From Seison nebaliae (lineage: Eukaryota > Rotifera > Pararotatoria > Seisonacea > Seisonidae), in NCBI GenBank assembly GCA_023231475.1, contig JALJEE010000040.1:1-45121 (forward strand): a stretch of DNA of 45,121 nt. The letters are read 5' to 3'. The position numbers and the translations under genes are program-made. Every line of letters starts with the position of its first letter. The first letter of the stretch is position 1. The notes beneath the pieces are model-generated. The model saw only the letters and a program-made list of their open reading frames with translations. It did not search any database and was not told where the DNA came from. Below are positions 1 to 11,717 of this stretch, in pieces.

Positions 1-3000
1 TTGTCCTGGAGCAGGTGTAGTTTTCATTAATGTGAAAGTTCCTACGTCTGAAAATGTTTAGTTATTTGGAAATATATTTGCAATTTTAAACTTGCAGTTG
101 GTTGACTAAATTGCATTGTAGGTTGAGCGAAACTGGTTGATTCAGAAGCACTCGGCAATAAACTAAATTCCATTGTTGGATGAACCTCTTGTTGGATAAT
201 TGGTTGAATTATCGATTCTACTCCACCACACTTACTTTTTGAGGTTTAAAAAAGAAAGTTATAGAAAGGTAAGAAATTGAAAACCATTTAGGACAAAGAC
301 GATCGTTCTCGCATTTACAATCTGAAATACAGGAATCTGAAATTTCGTCAAATTTTGTTCCTTCTGGACAATAACAACCCTCCAAACATTCTATCAAAAA
401 GTAGCGTCGAAATATTTTAAAAAACCAAACCTGATTTGTCGCAGGAATTGCTACAGTTTTTGTTTCCGCATGTGTAATATGAAAATCCTTTAGAACAATG
501 AAAAGGACAAAAATCTTTTGATCTGTAGTCAATAATCATATTAAATTTTTTTCGACATACATTGAACAATTCTTCCATCACATCACACATTGCAGAACAA
601 GATGTTGCTTCGCTACATTGACAAGATTCTTTCACACATATTTCATAGTAATATAATTGTTCTTCCTTTGATAACTTATTTAAACAACTTCTAAACGTTG
701 AAGAACTAGACTGTTTTTGTAGCAGTTTGCAACGATCTAGTGCCCAATTCTTACGCAGGGTATTATCTATACAACAAGAAGTTACATCCATTCGTTTCAT
801 TCTTTCTATATTGTTACATTTTCCTCGTTGATATTGTCTTATATAATCTATTGTCGAGGAAACTATCTTCCCGTTTTTAGATCTAGTTCAATAAATTTCA
901 ATTACAGTCCACTTTAAAAAAATTTTAATACTTCACATCATTTTCCGATTTGCCATCATTATCTCCACATATGCCATTTATATTCCGTAAGGTCTCGTTG
1001 ATGTCAATTGAAATTCTCATTCCTATCAGAAAAGATGAAATAACGATACTTTAGAAATAATACCATAGTTCCAAGTTAGTTTAAATTGTTCAGTTATCAC
1101 CATTAACGAAATGGTATTTTGTTCGAAAACTATATTGTTGATAGACTTTTTTCCTAATTTTGGTAACTTATATTCTCTCCCGTTTAATATTGGATCTTTA
1201 CCATTTAACAATCGAATGTTATCTCCATTATAATGAATTATTATGTTTTTTGTGCAAGTTTTCCCCTGAGTACCACAAGCAACATTCTCAAAAGATATAC
1301 GAAAAGGATTTTCTTTTTCGAACGATTCAATTAATGTAAATTGACATTCAGATATATGTTCCGTGATCTGTTGAGTTGGTATACTTTCAATATTAAGAGA
1401 ACGACCATCAAAAGTTCTGAAATGAGCATCTCCAAATATTTCACAGCTTGATGCACAATTTTCTGTTTTATTGCATTTCCATTGACCTTTCTGACATGTG
1501 CTAATATTGAAGAGTGTAATATTATTATAAAATAAATTTAATCAACTTACCATTTCGAACATTTTTGTTCGACAATTTCGTTTTTTTCGTAAATTTTATT
1601 GATATATTGACAAGGACATTCTTCAATTTCAATACAATTTCCATCCTAATTAATTAAAATTATCAGGTTACATCAAAACGGAAGGAAAGTTAACATATTT
1701 TAAAACGAAATTATCGGGACAACCACAGCCACTTTCGTATATTCCACAATCTGTCCAAATATCTTTATTTTCACAAGTTTTTTCGATGCAATTCGATGAA
1801 TCGAAGGCAATTCGATCTTTCTTCCATATCTTGATTCAAATAGAAGAGATCATTCAAACGTTTATGAAGTCAAAGAACTTGATTTTTTGGACATTCTCTC
1901 TTTCCTCCCTCTAGCGACCTTTTCTTAAAGGATGATTGAAATTTAATTTTGTATCCCGAATTTTCCACACTAATACCGTTGTCGTTATCACATTCTGGAT
2001 TTTCACAAATCCAATTTCCACTTTCAATACATTTACTAATTTTGTTATTAGAATTATTCATTAGTAGTTTATAGTTGTTATTACCACAATTGAACTAACC
2101 ATTTACCACAATTTGACAAGTGAAACTCTTGAGATATTTCGTAATATCTACTGCTTACATAACAAGGACATTCTTTGAAATGGAGACATCGTTTCTGTGA
2201 TTCATCATACAACATTCGAGAAGGACATGCACAACCGGACAAACAGATATCTTGTGCATCATCTGTGCATTTATAATCCTTTTCATTGGGACGACATGTT
2301 TTTAATCCACAATTGTCAATACAATGTTGCCATTCCATATTTCCAGTGCATTTATGATAATTCGATTGATTGTTAAATTTCTGAAAATATTCCGATTTTT
2401 GGACAAGATCATTTGGAATATAAATTCCAGAATGTTCACACATAGTCAAATAATAAATAATTAAAGATTTTAATTTATCTTCATTGTTTTGGTTTTGTAT
2501 ACATGCATGTATCATTTCATCTGGTTCAATTAATTCGTTACATTCTCTAAAAAGATGAGAAGTGAACATTTTCTGACATTTAGTCGATCTTATTGAAGAC
2601 TCAAATCCGTCTTCCTCTTCCATCTCATAATCTCCATTTTCGATTTCTTTTAAAAAATCGATTTCGTTATCATCATCCAACGAACGATGAATACGGTTTA
2701 GTTTAGATGTCTTTTGGTAACTTTGTATAAAATTGTCAGTGTTCAATTCAACTATTCCGCTCGATGTCAACATTTCGTCATTTGATTTATCGTTCAATGT
2801 TCCACATAAACCGAAAACGTTATCAAAATATAATGTGGTATTCAAATAAACATGAATTAATCCAAATTGACTAGATGTTATTCTCCATGTTTCTCCATCA
2901 ATTGACAGGAAATCTGTGGTTATCCATTCAATTTTTATCAAATTATTTTGGTAAGGAAACTCTTCAATAATTGCATGATTGAGATCTGCTCTCACCTCAT

Positions 3001-5612
3001 ATGGATAAGAATGTTTGAATTCCACAGAATAACGGATATAATCGTTCATATATAAATTTAGTCGATGAAAATCGTCAGTTAAAATTAAGGATATTTGAAG
3101 ATATTCCAAAAAATGTACTGTGGGTTTCAATTCGACTAATACGAATTCCTCTTGACTTGCAAATTGTTCATTCATATAAAAATATCCGTCAAATGTTCGA
3201 ATATTATTCGTTGGTAAAATGGAACAATGTCGTTTACAAGAATTCTCTGTACAATTCCAAGTTCCTTTCTGACAAATACTTTTTAAAGTTATATAAGATT
3301 GAGTTTTTTATAAGTTATATTATTAGAATTGCGATGAATTAATAAAATTATACAAACCACCGATTACAATCGATATCGATTTCTTCTTTGTTCAAATAAG
3401 TCTCTCTTCCATATTCACATCCACATTCTCTCATTTTCTCACATTTACCATTATCCATTCGTTTATATCCATCTTTACATTGACATCCAGAAACACAATT
3501 CTCATGGCATGAAATTATATCATTCTTTTTACAAGGATCTTCACGACAATTGGTAGCACATTCCACAAATATTTCATTTCTACCACAATCGATTTCTATT
3601 ATTCAACGTAAGAATCAAAGTGAAACGATATTCAATACTAACGACATAATTTCAATTGATTTCTCCAGTCAACATGAATGTTATTTTGGAAGCACATTCT
3701 TGAAAGAACATATCCAACAGAACATATTGTCTCCTGAAAATTCTCGTTACAAGAATCTTCATTACATAAATTGATAAATCTTTCGAACTATAAGGAATTT
3801 TTCTAAATTGTTCAGTTTTGAGACTAGATAAAAAAAACTTCGATTATTTTGTCAGTGGAAAGTTTCGAATAACATTCTCTAAATATGCTATGTTTATCCA
3901 AATATTTTTTACATTTCTTTTCAAATTTGAACGTACAATCATTTTTCCAATAACTAATCTGTTTCTTAACAAAATAATAATTATACCCGTTAAATTTTTT
4001 AAGAGATTGAATTCTAACTTCATCCATGTGAAAATGTTTCATGGAATATTTTTCCATTTGATCTAAATTATCATCTGAAAATTAAATTGAAGTTTTATCG
4101 AATAAAATTTAATATTTTCAATGAACCATTCTCAGCACCATTGTAATTGCCGCATAATCCTTTAATTTTTCCTTTATGATTGTCAGAAATATAAAGAATA
4201 TACAATCCGTGCTTATTCCATTGAAAAGTAAATTCATTGGCAAATATAATTTGTGTCCAATATTCGTTCATTCTTTCGATTGTAATACCTTTTTAATGAA
4301 TTTATTTAAACATAATTATTAGTTTTCTAATTTTAACCATCTTTATAATACGTTCCGTTTATGATTGTCCTTCCATCGATCGATATTTCATTCATCATAT
4401 TTAAACGAACATGAACATGATTTAGTAGAAGATTGACAGTCTTCAAAAAATGAATGAATTAATATAAAATGGTTTTCAAGAAAATGAAGATTTATGTGAA
4501 ACTTTTAAAACTGAAATATTTGTTTGTATATCTTTCAAATTAATATCGATGCTCCATGACCCGATCATATTCACTGATGCCAATTGATATTTTATTCTGT
4601 ATAGAAAATTTCCAAATGATAAAATTCTGGAAAAATATGAAAAATTCAACAATTTTTTTATTTGAAATATTTTCCCATCGAATGTCCGAATATTTCTTGT
4701 ACCAAACAGTAGACAATGTTCTGCTGCATCAGCAGTTGACCAATGGTCTAAATCATTTGATTTCTCATTTTTCTTTATGTTGCATCGACTACCTGTCCAT
4801 TGGGGACAACAAACATCTTTCTCTTGAACGAATGGACATGAATCGTTACTGACGCGCATTCTCATCAACAATTTTCTTAATTGTTTCAAATTTTTTCTAG
4901 ATCTTCTCTGAAATTCAGTACCTTGTAAATTGCGTATGTCTAATTTCCATGTGAATTCTTCATCATCCTTATATTGGTAATCAGACGGACATGGTTTGTG
5001 AGTTCGATTTGTAATCTGTTTACACCAATGTCCATCTTCTGAATTAGCATTGTGACTGTATGTCGACGTAACATTGACCAACACCAGGAAGAGAAAGACA
5101 ACAATCGATACCATTTGAACAATAGACATATCGACCAAATTCATCGATCCATATGATTTCTGTTTGTCATCTAATTTATTTGAAAATTTAAATTAGTTTT
5201 TCTTAAATTAATATAAACTGGTTTTGTTGATTAACGCATCCTTATTTGTTGGTTTTAACTCAACATTCGAGTTATCATCATCATCGTTCTTCAAAGACAT
5301 CAAGAATGATTTCAATTTTGAATTTTCTTTTTCAGTCTTTGAACACAATTTTGAATGACCGGATGGATCATTATCATCGATATCTCCAATGTTAGCATCA
5401 GTCTGCACATTATTCACAATGTTCATTAATGAATCCTTCTCTTTGGGATTCTCTACTTTGTTGTCACTTGTACATTGTCCGTTAATAGTCAAATGTTTTA
5501 TATCGGGAATGTCCACCGCATTACTTCGTCTTAATGCTTTTCGACGTAATAATAGCGATGATTGGATGTCATCTAAATTGGCAAGAATAAAAGTTTTACC
5601 TTTTCTCCCCAT
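1..5612 (-). CDS. Hemolectin/SCO-spondin-like multi-VWD protein (5' part, runs off left edge)
   Basis: Large Cys-rich protein of the hemolectin/SCO-spondin/gel-forming family (clotting, matrix or mucus role by family knowledge). Exons by phase-consistent GT-AG joins: 5612-5219, 5170-4503, 4440-4338, 4288-4127, 4074-3839, 3787-3643, 3595-3358, 3278-2100, 2035-1879, 1829-1695, 1645-1551, 1500-1064, 1022-937, 866-431, 390-285, 234-92, 47-1, giving 1589 codons in the window. Order: 130-residue Asp/Asn-rich N-terminus, hydrophobic segment 147-168, a CC..W.G..C (EMI/EGF-like) motif, then three VWD-C8-TIL units. VWD hallmarks are GLCGNYNG (about residue 434), GLCGTLND (about 803) and GICGDNDG (about 1330). 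TIL domains lie near 575-645, 960-1035, 1080-1150 and 1465-1520. RxxR/KKR sites after VWD1 start, VWD2 and TIL2 could be furin sites. The last exons are Ser/Thr/Pro-rich and open at base 1. ATG 5612 has an in-frame TGA just upstream. Family call is firm; exact ortholog is not. Confidence 0.85.
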
Positions 5613-6331
5613 AAATCATAGAAGACGATTCAAATATTTTTCGAAAATTCTAAAAGATCTTTTCCAAAATTTTATTAAATCTGTTCAACGAAAATTCCTT
5701 GTGTTTATATGCGTCCAAATTTTTATGAGTCACTCAATGGCATATTGGATTTCACTAACTATACGCCCACATCATATTATTAAAACGTAATATAAAACCG
5801 TCGTAAAATAGTTTTTAAGTGTTTGGTACCTTTAAAGATTTCATGGAAATATTTTACGATTTTCGTTTGTTTTAATTTATTAGTTACCAAAGAAGATGTT
5901 CATGTTATACAATACGAATCTCGGAATAAAACTTTCAATTGAAATGCTGAACTAAATAAATTTATTTATATGATCTCTATTATATTTTTAACGACACTTA
6001 CATAAGAGGTTGGAACAATAATTTGAAAAAAAACGAAGGTTCTGAAATAAAGTGAGAAATAGAATTAAGTAAGAAATTTATATCCATATAGGATTCAGAG
6101 AAATGAAATTATTTAAAATATCAGAAGCGTTTGGATGAGTAGATGTTTTATTTATGCATATAAAAGAGGATTAAATTAAGAACTCCCTTGTCAGATTTAA
6201 CCGTGAAGAACTTTATATTCTTTTAAGTTTAATATACACGAATAACATGCAATATAGCATCGTATTATAAGAATGTAAGGAATTTCTATCTGAGGGATGA
6301 CTATTTTTATTTTATTTAAAATTTTTTATAA
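5613..6331. other. Intergenic: upstream of the VWD gene, downstream of COA3-like gene
   Basis: About 720 bases with no supported coding exon. It must hold the VWD gene's promoter and 5' UTR (that gene is read leftward from 5612) and the 3' UTR of the COA3-like gene. A plus-strand reading frame at 5389-5790 overlaps VWD exon 1 and is treated as a shadow. A short AT palindrome (ataaatttatttat) lies near 5956. Confidence 0.5.
6311..6316 (-). promoter_or_regulatory. Polyadenylation signal AATAAA for COA3-like gene
   Basis: The minus strand reads AATAAA 16 nt past the inferred stop codon at 6332; an overlapping copy sits at 6306-6311. The closeness to the stop supports this as the short 3' UTR end of the gene. 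Confidence 0.45.
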
Positions 6332-6705
6332 TCAGTTCTGGTTTTTCTTTCCTTTTAATATTTCTTCAGGTTCATTGAAATTGCCTAGATAATTCGAATC
6401 CTTCATCATGAAAATTGTATAAGAAACTGGAAATGAGAAACAAATATTAACAGGATTGGAATTATTAAAAAATAAGTGGAAAAAAAGGAACATATGAGAA
6501 TAATCGAAACTGATAATCCAATTCCCAGACGTCGATTCTTCTTCAGAGAATTTTGCACTTGTTCACCTCTATTCCTATTGATGTTCGACGCTTTCTTCAT
6601 AAACATTTTCTCCGTTTTCGACAAGGAATTCATATCGATATTATCAGATAAATTCCTTCTTTGAGAAAAATTAGGAGACAATCGTCTCAATAATGAATTC
6701 ATCAT
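6332..6705 (-). CDS. COA3: COA3/CCDC56-like cytochrome c oxidase assembly factor
   Basis: Small single-pass mitochondrial inner-membrane protein; the family helps translation and early assembly of COX1 (complex IV). Exons 6705-6492 and 6426-6332 are joined in phase 1 across a 65-nt intron, giving 102 aa, within the family's usual size. Without splicing the frame reads into a meaningless hydrophobic tail; splicing restores the COA3 pattern: basic N-terminus, L.K.E..FM near residues 29-36, a basic KKNRR followed by GIGLSVSIILI, then FSYTIF (family: GLGIGALVLAIYGYTFY) and a short acidic tail with NEPEEIL. It lies head to head with mitochondrial IDH. Assignment is by remembered family pattern, so moderate. 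Confidence 0.62.
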
Positions 6706-7142
6706 TGAAAACGAATGATATTTTCTTTCCTTTTACAATATTATTATAAAAAACTTTATAAAAATTATTTCACAGACAACGCTCCGAATTGAACTAAAAA
6801 TAAATTTGAAAATTTTTCTTTGAAATTTTTTCAAAATTGTATTCACTTATATTCCGTATTTTTTTTATTTGTTTATCTCGGAAACTGAAGATTCTTGATA
6901 TAGCTCGTTAAGTTCGTAACGTGGAAACTTATTAATTTAATTAAGATAATATATAAGTTGATCTGTTAGAAATAGAGGAAAATTGAAATAAGTTTATTTC
7001 AGAATTTATTTTTAACAAAAATATTTCTTTCTTTCAAGCTGCATTGTATTGATATAAAAGTTCAATAACGTTTAGCGCGAAAAATCTTAAATGAAATTCT
7101 AATATTTATAATTATTGCTTTATAATCGTTTTTTCGTTCCAG
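6706..7142. promoter_or_regulatory. Divergent promoter region between COA3-like and IDH2 genes
   Basis: 437 bp separates the two start codons, which point away from each other. The stretch is AT-rich with no coding signal. An AG at 7141-7142 directly before the IDH ATG, preceded by a T-rich tract, looks like a 3' splice site, so IDH may have an upstream 5' UTR exon in this interval. Confidence 0.45.
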
Positions 7143-8502
7143 ATGAATAGATTTAATAAGATTACTTTTAATTTACCCAAATTATTGCCATGTCAACATT
7201 CGTATTCGACATCAGCAACAACGTTCAAGAATCAAAGAATAAATGTTGAGAATTCGGTCGTTGAGATGGATGGTGATGAGATGACAAGAATTATTTGGGA
7301 GAAGATTAAAGAACAATTGATCTTTCCTTATTTAAAGATGGATATCAAATATTATGATCTTGGACTACCACATCGAGATAATACGAATGATCAAGTTACA
7401 GTTGATTGTGCTGATGCGATTAAGAAGTATAATGTTGGAATAAAATGTGCGACGATTACACCTGACGAAGCAAGAGTAGAAGAGTTCAATCTCAAATCGA
7501 TGTGGCCATCACCAAACGGAACGATTAGAAACATTCTTAATGGAACTGTATTTCGTGAACCAATTTTATGTAAAACTGTACCTCGTATTGTGTCAGGTTG
7601 GACGAAACCGATTATTATCGGTCGTCATGCTCATGGCGATCAATATAAAGCAACAGATTTTGTAACGAATCATGCAGGAAAATTGAAGCTGGTTTTCGAA
7701 CCATCAGACCCTAAACAACCCACGAAATCGATTCCAGTATTCAACTTTACTGAATGTGGCGGAGTTGGCTTAGCCATGTACAATACCGATGAGAGTATTG
7801 AAGGTTTCGCTCGCAGTTGTATGGAATATTCATTACTGAAGAAAATACCGTTGTATATGAGTACGAAAAATACAATCTTGAAAAAATATGATGGTCGATT
7901 TAAAGACATTTTCCAACATATCTATGACAAGTTTTTCTTTTGAATACTTTTCTAATTCTTTTCTGAAATTTAGAGAATATCGTGAAAAATATAACGAGAA
8001 GAAGATTTGGTATGAACATCGTTTGATTGATGATATGGTTGCACAGACGTTAAAATCAAGTGGAGATTTCGTTTGGGCTTGCAAGAATTACGATGGAGAC
8101 GTACAAAGTGATTTGGTGGCTCAAGGATACGGATCGTTGGGACTGATGACTTCAGTCTTAGTATGTCCTGATGGAAAAACTATCGAATCAGAAGCAGCTC
8201 ATGGAACGGTAACTAGACATTATCGAGAGCATCAGAAAGGAAATGAAACTAGCACCAACCCAATAGCTTCCATTTACGCATGGACAAGAGGTCTTCTTCA
8301 TCGAGCAACTTTGGATGGAAATGAACAATTGACACATTTCGCAGAATGTTTGGAAAAATCTTGCGTACAAACAGTTGATTCAGGAATCATGACAAAAGAT
8401 TTGGCACTCTGTATTCATGGAAAACAATTAGAGAGGAAACATTATGTTACTACAACCGATTATATTACTGCTGTTGAGAAACGGTTAAAGGAAATGTTAT
8501 AA
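7143..8502 (+). CDS. IDH2: NADP-dependent isocitrate dehydrogenase, mitochondrial
   Basis: Oxidatively decarboxylates isocitrate to 2-oxoglutarate with NADP+, making mitochondrial NADPH. Exons 7143-7930 and 7974-8502 are joined over a 43-nt intron (codon AA|A), giving 438 aa. Residues 1-33 are basic and Ser/Thr-rich without acidic residues ([10 protein letters not shown] start), a likely mitochondrial presequence; no peroxisomal C-terminal tripeptide. The core is highly conserved: [14 protein letters not shown] at 39, [13 protein letters not shown] at 103, SPNGTIRNI at 123, [18 protein letters not shown] at 157 with the catalytic-site Arg161 (equivalent of human IDH2 R172), then [42 protein letters not shown] and [24 protein letters not shown] matches the mitochondrial rather than cytosolic isoform. 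All expected active-site Arg, Lys and Asp residues that I can place are present. Confidence 0.97.
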
Positions 8503-9094
8503 TCAAATTACCATCAGAACGAACATGGCAAATAAGAAAAATGATATTAAATATTAGTTTCAGATAATCAATTTAAAATTCTAAATAATTATCCAAAAAT
8601 TTAACAACCATTTCACAAACAGATTGACAATCAATCCTCAATTCTGAATTGCACTTAATTTAATTTAAATTCTCCCCAAACCTTTCTAGTATTAAACCAT
8701 AATATTTTGAATATTGATGACTAATAAATTTGCAGATGATTCATTCTTCGAAGAATTTGTTTATTCCCTTTTTCACATTTTGCACGAGGCATAACCAAAC
8801 ATATAATCTTGAAACTGAGGAAGTGCATGAAAAATAAACTTTAGGAAAAAGAATGATTAATTGTCGTTATCATGGTAATAATGAATCATTTGGGAATAGT
8901 TCATATTTCTCTATTTTATACATTAATTTTTATAATACTAACAGTAAAATGGATTTGTTCAATAATTTTAACTATATAAATTTTAGGCTGGATAATTCTC
9001 TTGAATTTTATCAGATAATTTAACATAAATATGGAGAAGTAATTGACGTGAGTAAATTTGCAAAAGAACGAGAGAATAAACATTTAAAAAGAGA
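8503..9094 (+). other. IDH2 3' UTR and spacer before syntaxin gene
   Basis: About 590 bases without a credible reading frame. An AATAAA at 8723-8728, 220 nt past the IDH stop, is the best polyadenylation signal. The remainder is AT-rich and should contain the start of the syntaxin transcript. Confidence 0.5.
8723..8728 (+). promoter_or_regulatory. Polyadenylation signal AATAAA for IDH2
   Basis: AATAAA 220 nt after the IDH stop codon, in the spacer before the next gene on the same strand. Confidence 0.4.
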
Positions 9095-10391
9095 ATGGCC
9101 ATTATAAATTTGAAAGAACGTTATCGTACGACTAATAACTGGATTACTAAAACATCGTCAGATGGTGAAGGAAATGATGGAACTGATTCGGAGATTATTA
9201 CGACAGAACTTTATTCGAAAGGAAAAGTTTCGATCGATATTGAACAGAATCCAATTCCGAAAAGTCTTCATTTTCCTTCAATTGAAATTGCATCAATTCT
9301 CTAAAAGATAGAAAAATCAATGCATTCATGTCAAAAGAATGGAATCAGTTGTTCGATAAAGTCAATCTGATATTGGAGATGCAATATCAATTCCAAAGCG
9401 ATCTTCGAACATTATCATCGAATTATAATGAATTATTTCAACAAACATCTTCTGGTAATTTAAAAGAAACCGAAAAAGTTTCATTTTTCCATCATTTTCT
9501 TTTTCATTATACCATTCATGTTTATAGAATATTAGTATTAGTAATGGGAAATTATTGAAAACGTTGAGATCATTAAAAAATCAATTGTCGGATATTCATG
9601 ACGAGAAACAAAAAGTTGAACAAATTCCTGATGGTCTTCAAATTTCTTCAATTTATTCCAATAAATTTCCATAAAATTTTAGATGATGCTGATAAAGCAT
9701 TGATTAGAGCTTATGCGATGCAATATACAGGATTGTCGGATATGATGGAGGAATTGGTAGAACAATTCTATGTGATGCAAGCGAAACATAAGACGAAGAA
9801 AGACGAATTTCTTGTACGAACATACAAAATTAACAATCCAACTGTCTCTTATGAAGATTCTGTCGATTATGTACAGAAAGCGATAGCTGAAGCTATTGAT
9901 CAGGATGGTTCACCTCAATTCATTTGTTATTTATTATGAAAATTAATTTTTATTAGGTAATGAATCAGCTGCAATTACGAGAATCATTCCACAAGCTCGA
10001 GTACTCACTGCGATAAATGATGAAAGGAGAAAGTTGACAGATGTGCAGGAACGATATTCAAATTTTCAAAAGATCGAACAAGGATTGGTTGAAGTGAGAG
10101 ATTTATTCTTTCAAGTTTGCTTTCATTCTTCTTCAAAAGATGAATTCATCTGATTTCTGATAGACAGAAATGATGGTGAAGGAACAAGGAGATATATTGA
10201 CGAGTATATCGGGAACGGTGTTATCTGCTGGCGATTATGTCGATAAAGCGAAAGACGAATTCAAAGAAGCAGTCAAATATCAGAAATCTGCTCGACGAAA
10301 AAAAGTGATTTGCTCTATCATCGCCGTTGTTGTTATAGCAATAATTATTGGAATTATTATCGCTGTAGAAGTTGGAAAGAAGAAAAAATGA
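9095..10391 (+). CDS. Syntaxin (Qa-SNARE), plasma-membrane type
   Basis: Tail-anchored SNARE for vesicle fusion. Six exons, each join phase-consistent: 9095-9263, 9308-9477, 9528-9633, 9683-9907, 9957-10114, 10164-10391; introns are 44, 50, 49, 49 and 49 nt; product 351 aa. The N-terminal 60 residues are polar, longer than in syntaxin 1. Residues about 63-210 should form the Habc bundle (starts SKEWNQLFDKVNLI). The SNARE motif ends in AVKYQKSARRKK, nearly the syntaxin-1 sequence; the ionic-layer Gln is Gln284 in MVKEQGDIL. The anchor spans about 324-345 and, oddly, is followed by GKKKK on the lumenal side and carries a Glu. The SNARE juxtamembrane part resembles syntaxins 1-4, but the Habc part is divergent, so I do not name a subtype. 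An AATAAA lies at 10641. Confidence 0.9.
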
Positions 10392-10640
10392 GAAATGAGA
10401 ATCGAGTTGAAATTATCATTCGAATGATTCCACATTAATCCATCCGATTATCTGATTATTTCGGAGGGGGGAAGAAATGTGTTGTTGAAATGAAATGAAA
10501 TGATGTTGAAAAAAGATAATCATCTTTGTAAAAAAATTCATGAACAACAAAAACAAATTCGCCTTAAACTTCCCTAATGGTTTCCGATTTTGTTCTATTC
10601 CTTGCATTATTACTATTGACACATTTTCATTCTACAATCC

Positions 10641-10646
10641 AATAAA
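10641..10646 (+). promoter_or_regulatory. Polyadenylation signal AATAAA for syntaxin gene
   Basis: AATAAA 250 nt past the syntaxin stop codon; the nearest canonical signal downstream on that strand. Confidence 0.4.
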
Positions 10647-11699
10647 TTATCTATTTTTCCATAATGTTCATTGACAGAAAGTTATGGTGAATGAATAGAT
10701 GATAATTAATTTAATCTAATTCGTTTTACTTCAACTGTTGTCCAATCTTTTTTCGAGTATGGACAAAACACTCGCTTTTTTCATCATACGGAAATTTGTT
10801 ATTTATTGATGATGTAGGAGAATAGTAATGAGGAAAGAATAATTTTCTTTTCTGGCTGTTAATCAATAACATTTCTTTTTCTCATTTCTATCGTGTGAAC
10901 GAATGTAGAAACGATTTGAGTGATATCGTATAATTATGACGGGACGGAAGATAGGCAATGCACAAGTTGTATATGTTGACACCTGATCAATCAACTGACA
11001 ATTATCAAATTAGTAATATGATAGAATTTAATACAGTGTTAAGTAGTGTAGAAAAGGAAACCAGGGAAAACATTCTTGTGAAGAATGAACATCACAAATT
11101 ATATTTTTATGAATATATATCGTATGATAATCATGACGATGATATGCAGTCGTTGGAGCTGTTATGTCTCATCTCATGGTTGTATTGGAACTTTATGTCA
11201 TGATAATAATGTTGATGTTAAGGAAGATAAACGATTAGAAGTCGTTTCTAATAAAAAAAGAAGGATGATGATATAGTTTTATTATAAGAATGAAGAGTAA
11301 TTAGTAATAGAATAATCAATGATGTCGCAATAGTTGTTATAAGTTGATGAAAATAAATGGAAATTTTCGTTTTCAACCTAATGGTAATAAAGGAATGAAA
11401 GGAAGTGGAGGAGGAAGATGTAAAATAATTTGAAAATTAATCGTTATATCCTCCAAAGTTCTCTTATCAATCATTATGAGTGTTCTCAACTGAGAACTTA
11501 TCGTTAATGTTGCTACCATTGTTTTGTTGATAGTAATGATCATCACATTCAACGAAATTTTTAGAGGATGTTCTTTAATATTTTACGGAATATCTTTTAG
11601 TAATATCTCCATTACATAGATTGAATGGATTTAATATTATCATTCTACTTTCTATCATTCTTATTATTCTTCTCATCAGAATATAAAAGGATGATTAGT

Positions 11700-11717
11700 A
11701 TCATCATCATCATCATC
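11700..11717. repeat. (ATC)n microsatellite
   Basis: Six tandem ATC units in noncoding sequence. Confidence 0.8.

Noticed and set aside
5389-5790. 133-codon plus-strand frame upstream of the VWD gene
   Set aside because: Antisense to VWD exon 1, which is supported by an exact-phase splice; no domain seen.
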